Origin: Armatimonadota bacterium
Lineage (GTDB): Bacteria > Armatimonadota > UBA5829
Length of the DNA: 64,000 nt
Reading direction: 5' to 3'
Assembly (NCBI GenBank): GCA_039679645.1
Contig: JBDKUO010000047.1
Location: 1-64,000 of the forward strand
Part shown: in pieces, positions 1 through 8,573 of the stretch
Layout of the letters: each line of letters opens with the position of its first letter
Position numbering within the stretch: the first letter of the stretch is position 1
The notes under the pieces: model-generated
Seen by the model: the letters and a program-made list of their open reading frames with translations, nothing else
What the model was told of the DNA's origin: nothing
Databases searched by the model: none
Position numbers and translations under genes: made by a program

Positions 1-101
1 GCCTTGCGGATGATGTGGGCGAGCAGATAGATGGCTTCGCCGAGTCTGTTTCGTGCGGTCTGGTTGATCTTTGAGTCCGGCAGTGGCGTGGTGAACGACA
101 T
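1..101 (-). CDS. Unknown protein, N-terminal fragment cut by the window edge
   Basis: Only the first 33 residues are visible (MSFTTPLPDSKINQTARNR, then a helix-like stretch GEAIYLLAHIIRK). The ATG at 99-101 is preceded on the minus strand by a clear ribosome site (GAAGGAGG), so the start is well supported. I do not recognise the family. Its importance is its upstream region, which is nearly identical to the leader before the terminase small subunit gene at 16.4 kb. This gene may therefore share a regulator with the phage module or begin another mobile segment to the left of the window. Confidence 0.6.
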   Translation of the reverse strand, partial: MSFTTPLPDSKINQTARNRLGEAIYLLAHIIRK

Positions 102-260
102 GGGTTCCTCCTTCGCGTCAGACGCAACAAAAAAGGAGCCTGCGAAACCTCGCAGACCCCTGAAAAAAATTGCCTTCCATATTATAAGACGACAACTCGG
201 CCAAAATGTAGTTAACGGACCATGGTATTTTGGTTAAATGTTGTTCACCGGTTGTGAATG
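102..260 (-). promoter_or_regulatory. Promoter-operator-hairpin leader, copy 1
   Basis: Read on the minus strand, this holds a dyad GTTCAC-N5-GTGAAT (243-259), then CCAAAAT...ATTTTGG arms with ACCATGGT between them. A -35-like ACATTT and a perfect -10 TATAAT (181-186) follow with a 17-base spacer. Downstream is a hairpin with stem CTGCGA/TCGCAG (about 135-160) followed by a T run, then the ribosome site of the gene at 1-101. The block at 181-248 is almost identical to 16257-16335 in inverted orientation. The layout suggests repressor-controlled transcription with a terminator-like 5' leader. The regulator is not known. Confidence 0.65.
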
Positions 261-383
261 GACAATTTGGTTGGGTGTGCAGGTATCGGAAAAGGATTTT
301 TCGATACAAAGAATGCACATCAATCAGGTGCTGAAACGTATGAAAGAGTCTTAAGCCCTGGCTTGCTCGCCCTGATGATTGAT

Positions 384-650
384 TTAGTCCTGCCTGCCGG
401 GCAGCCTTACGTCGACCAGCCCTAGAAGTGTGGCGCGGTGCATCGCCTGCACGCGGTTGGAGACATTCAGCTTGTCGTAGATCCTCGAAAGGTGAAAATC
501 AACCGTTCTTTTACTACATACTAAAGCAGCAGCAGCTTCCCTGGATGACTTCCCTTCCAAAACCAGGCTCAGGACTTCAGCCTCTCTCTTCGTAAGAGAG
601 ACGACTCTATCCTCGCAGCGCGGCTCGTTTTTGCTCCTGTCCAGCTCCAT
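384..650 (-). CDS. Stand-alone LuxR/GerE-type HTH regulator
   Basis: This 88-residue protein consists almost only of a GerE helix-turn-helix domain. It has the family hallmarks LTKREAEVLSLVLEGKSS, the recognition-helix region SKRTVDFHLSRIYDKL and the tail N-RVQA. There is no receiver or ligand-binding domain, so it is either a minimal DNA-binding regulator or a truncated response regulator. The ATG at 648-650 has only a weak upstream ribosome site. It is probably a cytoplasmic transcription factor whose targets cannot be read from the sequence. The neighbouring argJ gene is on the same strand but about 270 bases upstream, with AT-rich DNA between them, so the two need not be co-transcribed. 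Confidence 0.8.
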   Translation of the reverse strand: MELDRSKNEPRCEDRVVSLTKREAEVLSLVLEGKSSREAAAALVCSKRTVDFHLSRIYDKLNVSNRVQAMHRATLLGLVDVRLPGRQD

Positions 651-924
651 AATTACAACCTACAAAAGGATTGGAAACGACCGTTAGACGCTCAACTATT
701 GACATATCGGAGTATATCAGCAGTTTTTTGTTTTGTCAAGGCACATATTGAACCTCTGCTGTGCGCATTGTTCACAATTTGTGGATGTAACGTGCAGGTG
801 TGTTAAGTGGTAAGTGGTAAGTGGAAAGCTGAAAGTGGAAAGTGGAAAGTGGAAAGTCTAAATCTTGGGTCAGGATCCGGAAATCCTGACCCAGGTAATA
901 GCTACTATTGACCGCCGACAAATA
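651..924. other. Intergenic region with short degenerate tandem repeat
   Basis: There is no gene here. At about 799-857 the sequence is a run of degenerate 7-base units of the type GTGGAAA/GTGGTAA, eight or more in a row. The first part is AT-rich and presumably carries the promoter of the LuxR-type gene on the minus strand, but I could not identify a convincing -35/-10 pair. Confidence 0.5.
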
Positions 925-2133
925 TTAGGTGTGATACTCGGCGTTGATCTTAACGTAGTCATATGAGAAGTCGCAGGTGAATGCTGTCGCGCTTTCGGTT
1001 CCCAGACCCAGATCGACTGTGATATACAGCTCTTTTTCAAGCATGGGTTTGCGTGCCGCCTCCGCGTCGAGCTTAATGGGTTCACCCTTCTCCACAATCT
1101 TTACATCGCCGAAATAGAGCGAAGTCTTGTCCGGGTCGACTTTTGCCCCCGAGCCGCCGGCAGCGCAAAGCACCCGGCCCCAGTTGGGGTCTTCGCCGAA
1201 GATGGCTGTCTTTACCAGAGGCGAATTGGCTATCTTCATAGCCACTGCCTTTGCATCGGCATAGGTCTCGGCGTTGACTGCTTTGACCTCCACATACTTG
1301 GTCGCGCCCTCGCCGTCGTGTGCTATCCGCTTCGCAAGATCTACGCAGACCTCGGCGAGCGCCTTTTCAAATATTTCATACTCAGGCGAGCCCTGTGCGA
1401 TCTTTGCGCATCCTGACTTGCCGTTTGCCAGCATAATCACGCAGTCATTTGTGCTCATGTCGCCGTCCACGCTCAGGCTGTTTAAGCTGCGGTCCACTGC
1501 TGATGAAAGGCTGCTTTGCAGGGCGGACGGATCGATGTCGACGTCCGTTGTGATGAAGCAGAGCATAGTCGCCATATTGGGACAGATCATGCCGGAACCT
1601 TTGCAGATAGCTCCAATCCGCACAGCAGCGCCGCCTATTTCGATCTCGCAGGCAGCGGTTTTAGGCTTGGTGTCGGTAGTCATGATCGCATGTGAGGCAG
1701 CAGCGCCGCCGTTTTCGTCGAGTTCGGCCACTGCGTCCATAATGCCTATCTCGTATTTGTCCATGGGCAGCATCTGGCCGATTATTCCCGTAGAAGCGCA
1801 CAAGACCATATCGACGGGCACATTGAGCAGCTCGCCCGCGAACTCGCGTATATGATCGACGTCTTTAAGGCCCTGCTCACCTGTGCAGGCATTGGCGTTA
1901 CCCGAGTTAACTACAACCGCCCTGCCTTTGCCGGATTTAACGGCCTCCATGCTCCTGACTACAGGCGCAGCCTTAAAGACGTTGGTGGTGAAGACCCCCG
2001 CCGCCGACGCCTCGGCTTCTGAATATATAATCGCAAGGTCGCTGCCCTGCTGCTTGATACCGCACCGCACCCCGGCGGCCTTAAATCCTTTCGGCGCAGT
2101 GACGGCACCGTCTATTTTCTTCATTGTAAGCAT
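925..2133 (-). CDS. argJ: Bifunctional ornithine acetyltransferase / N-acetylglutamate synthase ArgJ
   Basis: ArgJ moves the acetyl group from N-acetylornithine to glutamate, and in bifunctional forms also makes N-acetylglutamate from acetyl-CoA, in cytoplasmic arginine biosynthesis. The 402-residue length is normal. The autocleavage site is clear: KGSGMICPNMATM, with Thr189 as the nucleophile that becomes the N-terminus of the beta chain. The N-terminal segment VTAPKGFKAAGV and the C-terminal GEDPNWGRV are also typical. The start could be the ATG at 2133 or the one nine bases in. argC lies 1.1 kb upstream on the same strand, separated by a RhuM-Fic gene, so the arginine pair is interrupted. 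Confidence 0.96.
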   Translation of the reverse strand: MLTMKKIDGAVTAPKGFKAAGVRCGIKQQGSDLAIIYSEAEASAAGVFTTNVFKAAPVVRSMEAVKSGKGRAVVVNSGNANACTGEQGLKDVDHIREFAGELLNVPVDMVLCASTGIIGQMLPMDKYEIGIMDAVAELDENGGAAASHAIMTTDTKPKTAACEIEIGGAAVRIGAICKGSGMICPNMATMLCFITTDVDIDPSALQSSLSSAVDRSLNSLSVDGDMSTNDCVIMLANGKSGCAKIAQGSPEYEIFEKALAEVCVDLAKRIAHDGEGATKYVEVKAVNAETYADAKAVAMKIANSPLVKTAIFGEDPNWGRVLCAAGGSGAKVDPDKTSLYFGDVKIVEKGEPIKLDAEAARKPMLEKELYITVDLGLGTESATAFTCDFSYDYVKINAEYHT

Positions 2134-2199
2134 AACCTAGTATAGCATTTTACACTGTGCTATACAAAGATAACCTTGTTAACCGTTATGAGCCTCCTA

Positions 2200-3204
2200 T
2201 TAAGGATTATCCCTGTTGATCAGATTCACTATGATCTTGGTTATGACATCTTTGTGCTGTGGTTTGCTCTCGGCTATCATCAAAGTAAGAGCCACCAGCG
2301 CATTGTCGCCCAATCGCTTCTGGCCGCTCTCGGTGTACAACAACCCATTTGCATCCAGGAACCAAAGAAATATTGCTGCTGCAATCCGCTTGTTACCATC
2401 TGAAAAGGAATGGTTCTTTGTTATAAAGTATAGCAGGTGTGCCGCCTTTTCCTCGATGCTCGGATATAAGTCTTCGCCGCCAAAGGTCTGGTATATTGCT
2501 GCAAGCGAACTTTTGAACGATTCATCTTTCTCTCTGCCGAACAAGCCGGGTTCCTTGCCATCCTGCCTCATCCGGTCAGCCATCGCATCGACAGCTTTGC
2601 GCGCAGCCTCATAGCTTATCCTGAAGGGCTCCTTGTGGGTAGTATTTCTTATGGTGAGTTGCTGGTGATCGTAATCGTCCAGCACCGAAAGGGCATAGGT
2701 ATAATCGGTTATGACGCGGAGCAGTCCTTCGGCCTGTGGCGGATCCAGTGCCTGCTGTGTGATTACATCTCCGATAAGTCGGATAGCATTTTGAAGCTCA
2801 CGGTAATGCTCTGCCTGCTCCACAAGTCTGCGTTGATTTATGGTATAGCCCTTTGTGATGTGGTCGCGAAGAATGTTAGTCGCCCATATGCGGAAGTCCG
2901 TGCCTCGACGGGAGTTCACACGATAACCAACGCCAATAATAACGTCCAGGTCATATAAGTCCATCAGGCGAGTTTTGCCATCCTTGGCAACTTGTGCAAA
3001 TTTTGCACAGGTTGACTCTTGACTGAGTTCCCCTGTTGTATATATATTGCGTATATGTTTCAGAATGACGGTGCGATCACGCTGAAAAAGATCAGCCATC
3101 TGATGAGCATCGAGCCAAACAGTCTCATGTTCCAATCGAACCTCTACACGTGCTTCACCTTCCACTGGCTCATATATGACTATCTCGCCTCTTGGTTTTT
3201 CCAT
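2200..3204 (-). CDS. RhuM-Fic/Doc fusion protein
   Basis: The N-terminal half (about residues 1-130) matches the virulence-associated RhuM family, including the typical KFAQVAKDGKTR and DVIIGVGYRVNSRRGTDFRIW stretches. The C-terminal half carries a Fic/Doc domain with the motif HSFSDGNKR near residue 265, a GNKR variant of the Fic signature HxFxxGNxR. Fic domains usually transfer AMP or phosphate to a protein hydroxyl. Doc-type members are toxins. RhuM-Fic proteins are usually stand-alone accessory genes, and none of the short flanking frames resembles a Phd-type antitoxin. I chose the ATG at 3204 because GAGGTAAG precedes it. An ATG at 3222 is in frame upstream. The gene sits between argC and argJ, which suggests insertion. 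Confidence 0.85.
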   Translation of the reverse strand: MEKPRGEIVIYEPVEGEARVEVRLEHETVWLDAHQMADLFQRDRTVILKHIRNIYTTGELSQESTCAKFAQVAKDGKTRLMDLYDLDVIIGVGYRVNSRRGTDFRIWATNILRDHITKGYTINQRRLVEQAEHYRELQNAIRLIGDVITQQALDPPQAEGLLRVITDYTYALSVLDDYDHQQLTIRNTTHKEPFRISYEAARKAVDAMADRMRQDGKEPGLFGREKDESFKSSLAAIYQTFGGEDLYPSIEEKAAHLLYFITKNHSFSDGNKRIAAAIFLWFLDANGLLYTESGQKRLGDNALVALTLMIAESKPQHKDVITKIIVNLINRDNP

Positions 3205-3279
3205 CTGACTTACCTCAGCCATAGCCTGTCGTATTACATTGCAATACTAAGTGGTATTCATTTTCTATTCCACTCTCAA

Positions 3280-4332
3280 CTACGGATAGACCGCAGGCAT
3301 CATCAAGCCGGTTGTCTCATCCAGACCCAGCATTACGTTCATGTTCTGCACAGCCTGGCCTGCGGCGCCCTTGCCCATGTTATCGATCGCGCAGGTGATT
3401 ATCACACGGTTGGTCCTGGCGTCCGAGACTATGCCTATGTGCGCAAAGTTAGTCCCGAGGACATTCTTGGTGCACGGCTGCCGGCCCTCATCGAGCACGA
3501 CCACGAAAGTCCTGCCGGCATAAAACTCTCTATATAGGGCGATCATCTCAGAGGTCGACGGGATTTTCTTGCCCTGCCCGGCGCTCGCGTAGGCAGTCGT
3601 TAAGATACCCCGGTTCATCGGGATCAGATGAGGTGTGAAGTTTATGGTTATCTTTTCGCCCGCTACATTGGTAAGCTCCTGCTCGATCTCGGGTGTGTGC
3701 CTGTGAGTCGACACTGCGTATGCCTTAAGACCCTCGTTGACCTCGCAGAACATGCCCGGCACGGAGAGCTTCGACCGCCCTGAACCCGATACTCCCGACT
3801 TGGAGTCTACTATAATCGAGTCCAGGCATACATTCTTACTCTTTACCAGAGGCGAAAGCGCGAGTATCGAGCTTGTGGCATAGCAGCCTGAGTTGGCCAC
3901 TATCCTTGCTTCGGCTATCTTATCCGCATTCAGCTCAGGGATTCCATATACGGCCTCAGCGGCAAGTTCGGGGCAGGTGTGGTCCAATCCGTAGAACTGC
4001 TTATAGACGGCCATATCCTTGAGCCTGAAATCTGCCGGGACATCGATGAGCTTCTTGCCGTAATCCATCAGATCAGGCGCGACTTTCATGCCGTTGCCGT
4101 TGCCCTGGGCCTGGAAGAAGAAGTCGGCTTTATCCGCCGCATTTTCTATATCCCACTGTTCGCACAGCGGCAGGTCCTGGCCGAGAAAACTCGGATAGGC
4201 GTCCGAAAGCGGCCTGCCTTCATATGTGCCGGAGGCGAGATATGTAATCTCCACACCCGGATGCATAAGTAAATACCTGACTAATTCAGCCCCGGCGTAT
4301 CCCGAAGCGCCTATTATTCCAACTCTGATCAT
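3280..4332 (-). CDS. argC: N-acetyl-gamma-glutamyl-phosphate reductase ArgC
   Basis: ArgC reduces N-acetylglutamyl phosphate to the semialdehyde with NADPH in arginine biosynthesis. It begins with the Rossmann motif GIIGASGYAGAELVRYL and contains the active-site cysteine in ANSGCYATSS (about residue 150), PADFRL and a GQAVQNMN C-terminal helix. The segment FFFQAQGNGNGMK replaces the common ALPHG motif, which fits a diverged subgroup rather than loss of function because the catalytic Cys is intact. The ATG at 4332 is chosen, and a TTG two codons upstream is possible. A RhuM-Fic gene separates it from argJ. Confidence 0.95.
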   Translation of the reverse strand: MIRVGIIGASGYAGAELVRYLLMHPGVEITYLASGTYEGRPLSDAYPSFLGQDLPLCEQWDIENAADKADFFFQAQGNGNGMKVAPDLMDYGKKLIDVPADFRLKDMAVYKQFYGLDHTCPELAAEAVYGIPELNADKIAEARIVANSGCYATSSILALSPLVKSKNVCLDSIIVDSKSGVSGSGRSKLSVPGMFCEVNEGLKAYAVSTHRHTPEIEQELTNVAGEKITINFTPHLIPMNRGILTTAYASAGQGKKIPSTSEMIALYREFYAGRTFVVVLDEGRQPCTKNVLGTNFAHIGIVSDARTNRVIITCAIDNMGKGAAGQAVQNMNVMLGLDETTGLMMPAVYP

Positions 4333-4435
4333 AATCAATCAAACCTTTCGCATGCGAGCATTTTCAAGCACGATTATACCAGCGCTCGGGAGATGATAGC
4401 AAATAACCCCGGTGTTTCTTTTGTCGGCTTGAGCA

Positions 4436-4465
4436 TTGACTTATTTTAGGCATGGGCGGTAGAAT
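4436..4465 (+). promoter_or_regulatory. Sigma70-type promoter of the E1 gene
   Basis: TTGACT (4436-4441) and TAGAAT (4460-4465) are separated by 18 bases. Transcription would begin near 4472, leaving a leader of roughly 90 bases before the E1 start codon. Confidence 0.6.
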
Positions 4466-4511
4466 ACTAATTGGTTTAAAAAAAGTCGAGTTGAACCCAA
4501 AAGTGTTTAAT

Positions 4512-4542
4512 GTGACGCGGGCATAAGCCGCGTTACTTTTTT
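4512..4542 (+). terminator. Terminator-like hairpin in the leader of the E1 gene (possible attenuator)
   Basis: GTGACGCGG (4512-4520) pairs with CCGCGTTAC (4528-4536), including one G-T wobble, and is followed at once by six T residues. The T run abuts the ribosome site GAAGGAGC of the gene at 4560. A terminator in this place, downstream of the promoter and just before the gene, suggests conditional termination or occlusion of the ribosome site. No known riboswitch fold is evident in the short leader. Confidence 0.55.
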
Positions 4543-4559
4543 GAAGGAGCTACTGCGAA

Positions 4560-6770
4560 ATGCCAAAAACAGCCTCACCAAAGAAAGCCTCGAACGGGCC
4601 TTCCGAATCAAAGGACGAACTGCTTGATTATTTGCGGCAAATGCATGAAATCCGCAACTTTGAGGACACCTACTACAAAATACTCAGGGACGGAACCGTA
4701 AGAGGTGCGTCGCACCTTTATGCCGGACAGGAAGCTGTTGCAGTAGGATCAATCGTAGTTTTAGAAGACCGAGACGTAATCGCCAGCACACACCGCGGCC
4801 ACGGCCACTGCGGCGCAATCGGCGACAAGCATGCCAAAAGCGAAGCCGCCCGCCAGGAACACTGGAACCGGATGATGGCCGAGTTGATGGGTAAGTCTAC
4901 AGGTTACTGCCGCGGACGCGGCGGGTCGCTTCACATTGCCGATGTCGAGAAGGGTAACCTTGGCTCGACCGGTATTGTCGGCGGAAACATTCCGATCGGC
5001 ACAGGCGCCGCCCTGGCCGAAAAGTTGAACGGCACGGGCGCTGTGGTTCTCTGTTACTTCGGCGACGGCGCAACCAACACCGGCAGCTTCCACGAAGCCC
5101 TCAATATGGGCTCCACGATGCTCGGCGGCCTTCCTATTGTATACATTTGTGAGAACAACCTCTATGGTATGAGCGTTCCGTTCTGCCTCAAGACAGTCGA
5201 GAGCGCAGGGCAGGCCTCCTGCATAGTAAACATATCCGACAGGGCCGCTGCCTATGGAATACCTTCGACCATCTGCGACGGTATGGACGTGCTTGCTGTC
5301 AAGAGTGCAGTCCGGGAAGCCGTAGACCGCGCCCGCAGGGGCGAGGGCCCGTCCTTTGTTGAATGCAAGACCTACCGCTGGTACGGCCACTCCGCCAGTG
5401 ACCAGAAGGCCTACCGCACTCGCGAGGAAGAGGCCGAGTGGAAGAAACGCGACCCGATCATCGTGCTTAGCAACAAGCTCCTCGAGTCCGGCATAGCCAC
5501 TCAGGACGAGATCGATTCGGTCGCCAAGACAGCGGCAAAGACAATAGCGGACGCTTGCCAGTTCGGTCTTGACAGCCCGTACCCGGATGTCAGCGAGCTT
5601 TACAACGATGTCTACGTCCCGGTCGACAAGGCAAAACTCAACACCGAGATCGCCGAAGAGAAGAAAGTATTGCCTAAGATCAAACAGATCGAGGACGATA
5701 TCCGCCGGACATTCGCCACCACATTGCCCAAGCTCAAGGCCGCCGATGCTAAGTCTTTTGAGGAGAAATACGGAGTCCCGATCAAAACCTACGGCCAGGC
5801 ATTGGTAGACGCACAGCGCGAAGAGATGAAGCGCGACAAGAGCGTAGTGATCTTCGGCGAGGATGTGGGCCTTTACGGCGGAGCCTATGCGGCTACCCGC
5901 GGGCTCTACAATGAGTTCGGACCTGAGCGGGTTATGGACACAGCCATCAGCGAGGCCGCGATTGTCGGAGCGGCAGGCGGCGCTGCAATGCGCGGTATCA
6001 GGCCGATAGCTGAAATTATGTATGTCGACTTCATGACCATCGCATCCGACCAGTTGATCCACAACCTGAGCTTTAACCGATACATGTTCGGCGGCAAGAC
6101 CAAGATACCTGCAGTCGTGAGGACAGAGGGCGGCGTCGGACGAAGTATGGCGGCTCATCACTCCGAAAGCCTGGAGGCGATGTTCCTGCATATTCCCGGA
6201 CTTTATATCGTCTATCCGTCCACTCCGTATGACGCAAAGGGCCTGCTGAAGGCTGCTGTAAGAGATGACAACCCGGTGCTCTTCCTGGAGCATAAGGTCA
6301 TGTATTCCGGCGTTATGGGACCTGTGCCTGACGATGACTACGTGATCCCGCTGGGAGTTGCCGATATCAAGCGCGAAGGCACCGACGCGACCATAGTTGC
6401 ATACGGTCGAATGCTCCACTTCGCTCTTGACGCGGCTGCGCAGCTCGCAAAAGAGGGGATCAACGTCGAAGTCGTAGATCCGCGGACTCTGAACCCGCTG
6501 GATATGGGCACCATTGCCAAGTCGGTCAGAAAGACAGGCAGGCTGATCACGGTCTCCGAAGACTTCCCGCGCTGCGGAGTCGGGCCTGAGATAGTCCGCC
6601 AGTATATGGACTATAAGTTCGAAGACGGTCACAGTGGGTTCGATTACCTGGACGCCCAGCCTGTGATGCTTGCAGCCAAGGATTGCCCGGTGCCTATGAG
6701 CGCTCCTCTCGAGGAAGCCTGTGTGCCGACAGTGGCAGATATTATCGAGGCTGTGAAGGCTATTGCGTAG
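4560..6770 (+). CDS. Fused alpha-beta E1 component of a pyruvate/2-oxoacid dehydrogenase
   Basis: This thiamine-pyrophosphate enzyme decarboxylates a 2-oxoacid, probably pyruvate, and passes the acyl group to an E2 lipoyl protein. Residues about 20-340 form the alpha subunit, with RGHGHC, GRGGSLH and the TPP motif GDGATNTGSFHEALN starting near residue 168. Residues about 405-736 form the beta subunit, with FGEDVGLYGG, EGGVGRSMAAHHS and DPRTLNPLD. Most bacteria encode the two halves separately, and a single-chain form is known in some phyla. No E2, E3 or lipoylation gene is adjacent. Acetoin or branched-chain 2-oxoacids are alternative substrates. The ATG follows GAAGGAGC at good spacing. Confidence 0.92.
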   Translation: MPKTASPKKASNGPSESKDELLDYLRQMHEIRNFEDTYYKILRDGTVRGASHLYAGQEAVAVGSIVVLEDRDVIASTHRGHGHCGAIGDKHAKSEAARQEHWNRMMAELMGKSTGYCRGRGGSLHIADVEKGNLGSTGIVGGNIPIGTGAALAEKLNGTGAVVLCYFGDGATNTGSFHEALNMGSTMLGGLPIVYICENNLYGMSVPFCLKTVESAGQASCIVNISDRAAAYGIPSTICDGMDVLAVKSAVREAVDRARRGEGPSFVECKTYRWYGHSASDQKAYRTREEEAEWKKRDPIIVLSNKLLESGIATQDEIDSVAKTAAKTIADACQFGLDSPYPDVSELYNDVYVPVDKAKLNTEIAEEKKVLPKIKQIEDDIRRTFATTLPKLKAADAKSFEEKYGVPIKTYGQALVDAQREEMKRDKSVVIFGEDVGLYGGAYAATRGLYNEFGPERVMDTAISEAAIVGAAGGAAMRGIRPIAEIMYVDFMTIASDQLIHNLSFNRYMFGGKTKIPAVVRTEGGVGRSMAAHHSESLEAMFLHIPGLYIVYPSTPYDAKGLLKAAVRDDNPVLFLEHKVMYSGVMGPVPDDDYVIPLGVADIKREGTDATIVAYGRMLHFALDAAAQLAKEGINVEVVDPRTLNPLDMGTIAKSVRKTGRLITVSEDFPRCGVGPEIVRQYMDYKFEDGHSGFDYLDAQPVMLAAKDCPVPMSAPLEEACVPTVADIIEAVKAIA

Positions 6771-6798
6771 CTGAGAGCAGAATAGCAGAGAGTAAGAG

Positions 6799-6829
6799 AG
6801 CCGGCTTCCCATTGGGGGCCGGCTTTTTT
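6799..6829 (+). terminator. Intrinsic terminator after the E1 gene
   Basis: The stem AGCCGGC (6799-6805) pairs with GCCGGCT (6818-6824) and is followed by a run of T. It lies about 30 bases past the E1 stop. Read on the minus strand it also directly follows the stop of the convergent cupin gene, so it could serve both. Confidence 0.8.
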
Positions 6830-7333
6830 CTATTCCCTCGTCAGTTCCCGTATCATCTCCTCACACTCAGGACACTCGGCAATAAGAGATTCGCGGCTGC
6901 CGTGCTCGTAGTCATCATAATCGAAGGCCGGGGCAACAGTTGTGCCCATGAGAGCATACTCGCCGCCGGGCTTGAGTCGGCTTCCCTGCCATGATCCCGC
7001 CGGAACAACCACTTGCGGCGCCTCACCAGACATAATATCGCTGCCTATGGTGATGACCGAATGTGTGCCGTCTGGGTGGAGCTGAAGCATCTCTACAGGA
7101 TCGCCCGAGTAGAAGTGGAAGATTTCGTCAGTCTTCACCCTATGCATAGCCGAGTAATGGCCCGGACCGATAAGGAAGTAGATGGCTGTGCACGCTGATT
7201 TGTCGTGATCGTACTCGCCGGGCAGGACATTGCCGGGTATAGTCAGGCTGCTGCGATATGTCTCACGAAAATATCCGCCTTCCATAGGGTGCGCTTCAAG
7301 CCCCAGCTTTTCGACTATCTCATTAAAAGTCAT
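6830..7333 (-). CDS. DUF985-family cupin
   Basis: A 167-residue cupin of the Cupin_5/DUF985 type, recognisable by HPMEGGYFRETYRS near the start, AIYFLIGPGHYSAMHRVKTDEIFHFYSGD in the middle and VVVPAGSWQGSRL. Family members fold as small beta-barrels that can bind a metal and perhaps a small molecule. The reaction is unknown. The ATG at 7333 is preferred because GTGAGG precedes it, and an in-frame TTG lies six codons upstream. It converges with the E1 gene and may share its terminator. Confidence 0.85.
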   Translation of the reverse strand: MTFNEIVEKLGLEAHPMEGGYFRETYRSSLTIPGNVLPGEYDHDKSACTAIYFLIGPGHYSAMHRVKTDEIFHFYSGDPVEMLQLHPDGTHSVITIGSDIMSGEAPQVVVPAGSWQGSRLKPGGEYALMGTTVAPAFDYDDYEHGSRESLIAECPECEEMIRELTRE

Positions 7334-7374
7334 ACCCTCACCCACAACCAAATACTAAATATAAAATCTGAAAT

Positions 7375-8277
7375 CTAAAATCCCATGATGCTTCCGCTGG
7401 TCTTGGACTCGCGCTGCACGGAGAACGGCTTTTGCATATCGTAGTTAGAGACGATCTTGTCGAGAGAAGAATCAGCCGTATCTGCAGCCTTATCGATATT
7501 GCTCTGAATGGTTGGGTCACCTTTCATCTTTTCGAGAGATGCAAGCAGCTTGGACATATCCTGAGAGTTCATCACATTTGCGGCATTGAAGCTCACTGCT
7601 ATCTCGCCTATGGTTTTTGTCTCTTTGAAGATCACATCGCGATAATTGCCTGAAAACTCTCTGCACTCAGATGGGGCGGCTCTCTTATCGAGGTATTGAA
7701 GCGTGCTGATCCAGTTTTTATACTGGCGGTTAAGCTCTTTTTTTGTATCGGCCAGGGGATCGCGAGCCTTTTCGCCATCAGGATCACCGGCCATATCAAT
7801 CAAGTTGAGGAGGCTGTTGGCCGCGCCTCCGGCGGCCGCCATGCCAAGGGCAGCGGTCGTATCTTTGAGCAGCATCTGACGATGGTCTTCCACTCTCTTC
7901 ACATATGCGAGATAATCCACAACCGACTGCGGAGGCTTGGGCTTAGCCGTTGCGCTTGGATTTCCTTGACCGGTCTGAGGAGCTCCTGGAGGCGCATTAA
8001 GCACGTTGCCGCCGTTCGGCGCACCGGCAGGCGCATTAGTGACATTACCCGGTGAGACCGATCCTCCGGGGGCGTTTGTCACGTTTCCCCTGCTTGCAAG
8101 CACAGCAAATATGAGCGCTATGAGGGCAATTGCGGCCAGTCCTGCTATTACATATACTATCGGAGAGCGCTTGCGCTTTGCTTGGGGCGCCGGCGTTTCT
8201 ACATACTTACCTGCGCCGCAGTTAGGGCAGAACTTCGCTCCCTCAGGCAATTGGGTTTCACATTTTGGGCATTTCAT
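7375..8277 (-). CDS. Zinc-ribbon single-span membrane protein
   Basis: The start MKCPKCETQLPEGAKFCPNCG is a zinc ribbon with two CxxC pairs. It is followed by a basic stretch KRKR and one membrane helix (about residues 39-62, IVYVIAGLAAIALIALIFAVL). A low-complexity linker repeats GNVTNAPxGxP three times, and a helical C-terminal domain of about 190 residues follows. The ribbon should be cytoplasmic and the rest extracytoplasmic. I do not recognise the C-terminal domain. The ATG at 8277 is chosen because AAGGAG lies upstream, and a GTG seven codons earlier would include that site. No function is inferred. Confidence 0.75.
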   Translation of the reverse strand: MKCPKCETQLPEGAKFCPNCGAGKYVETPAPQAKRKRSPIVYVIAGLAAIALIALIFAVLASRGNVTNAPGGSVSPGNVTNAPAGAPNGGNVLNAPPGAPQTGQGNPSATAKPKPPQSVVDYLAYVKRVEDHRQMLLKDTTAALGMAAAGGAANSLLNLIDMAGDPDGEKARDPLADTKKELNRQYKNWISTLQYLDKRAAPSECREFSGNYRDVIFKETKTIGEIAVSFNAANVMNSQDMSKLLASLEKMKGDPTIQSNIDKAADTADSSLDKIVSNYDMQKPFSVQRESKTSGSIMGF

Positions 8278-8346
8278 GTCGATCAACTCCTTGATCACAT
8301 TATAGCACCTTATCAGGTGATGGGTGTTAGGTGTCGGGTGATAGAG

Positions 8347-8573
8347 CAGGGCTAACGCACGAGTTACAAAAATGTGAACGCCTGATAGGTGACGATCTCC
8401 GAATCGTCACCTTAATGCCGAATTGGGGTCTCCGAACCCCGTAACCTTTGCTGGAATAGCCGGATTCGGAGATCCGGCACTGGTTCCCGGGTAAGGATTC
8501 GGAGATCCTTACCCATCATACGAGTGACGTGTTTGAACATCGTCACAAAGCGTTCGTTCGTGCGTTCGCCCTG
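8347..8573. mobile_element. Non-autonomous inverted-repeat element A1 with hairpin array
   Basis: This 227-base element has 16-base terminal inverted repeats (CAGGGCTAACGCACGA at 8347-8362 and its complement at 8558-8573, one mismatch). It is flanked by a perfect 10-base direct repeat, GGTGATAGAG, at 8337-8346 and 8574-8583. Inside are four hairpins at 8388-8411, 8425-8440, 8459-8478 and 8489-8514. Their loops are all CTCCGA or its complement TCGGAG, while the stems differ. It has no coding capacity. The insertion point lies in the last codons of the FGE-domain gene. Confidence 0.82.

Noticed and set aside
238-354. A 38-residue frame (MLFTGCEWTIWLGV...LKRMKES)
   Set aside because: It overlaps the promoter region of leader copy 1, has no ribosome site and matches no family I know. 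It could be a gene remnant but cannot be supported.
798-857. Possible microsatellite-type regulatory repeat
   Set aside because: The units are irregular and not near a start codon in phase with any gene, so I list it only as a repeat within the gap.
4761-6812. 683-residue minus-strand frame opposite the E1 gene
   Set aside because: It is a shadow of the fused E1 gene in a GC-rich frame. All recognised motifs are on the plus strand.
8388-8514. CRISPR array
   Set aside because: The repeated units are hairpins with a constant loop of six bases and no constant repeat-spacer length, and there are no cas genes.
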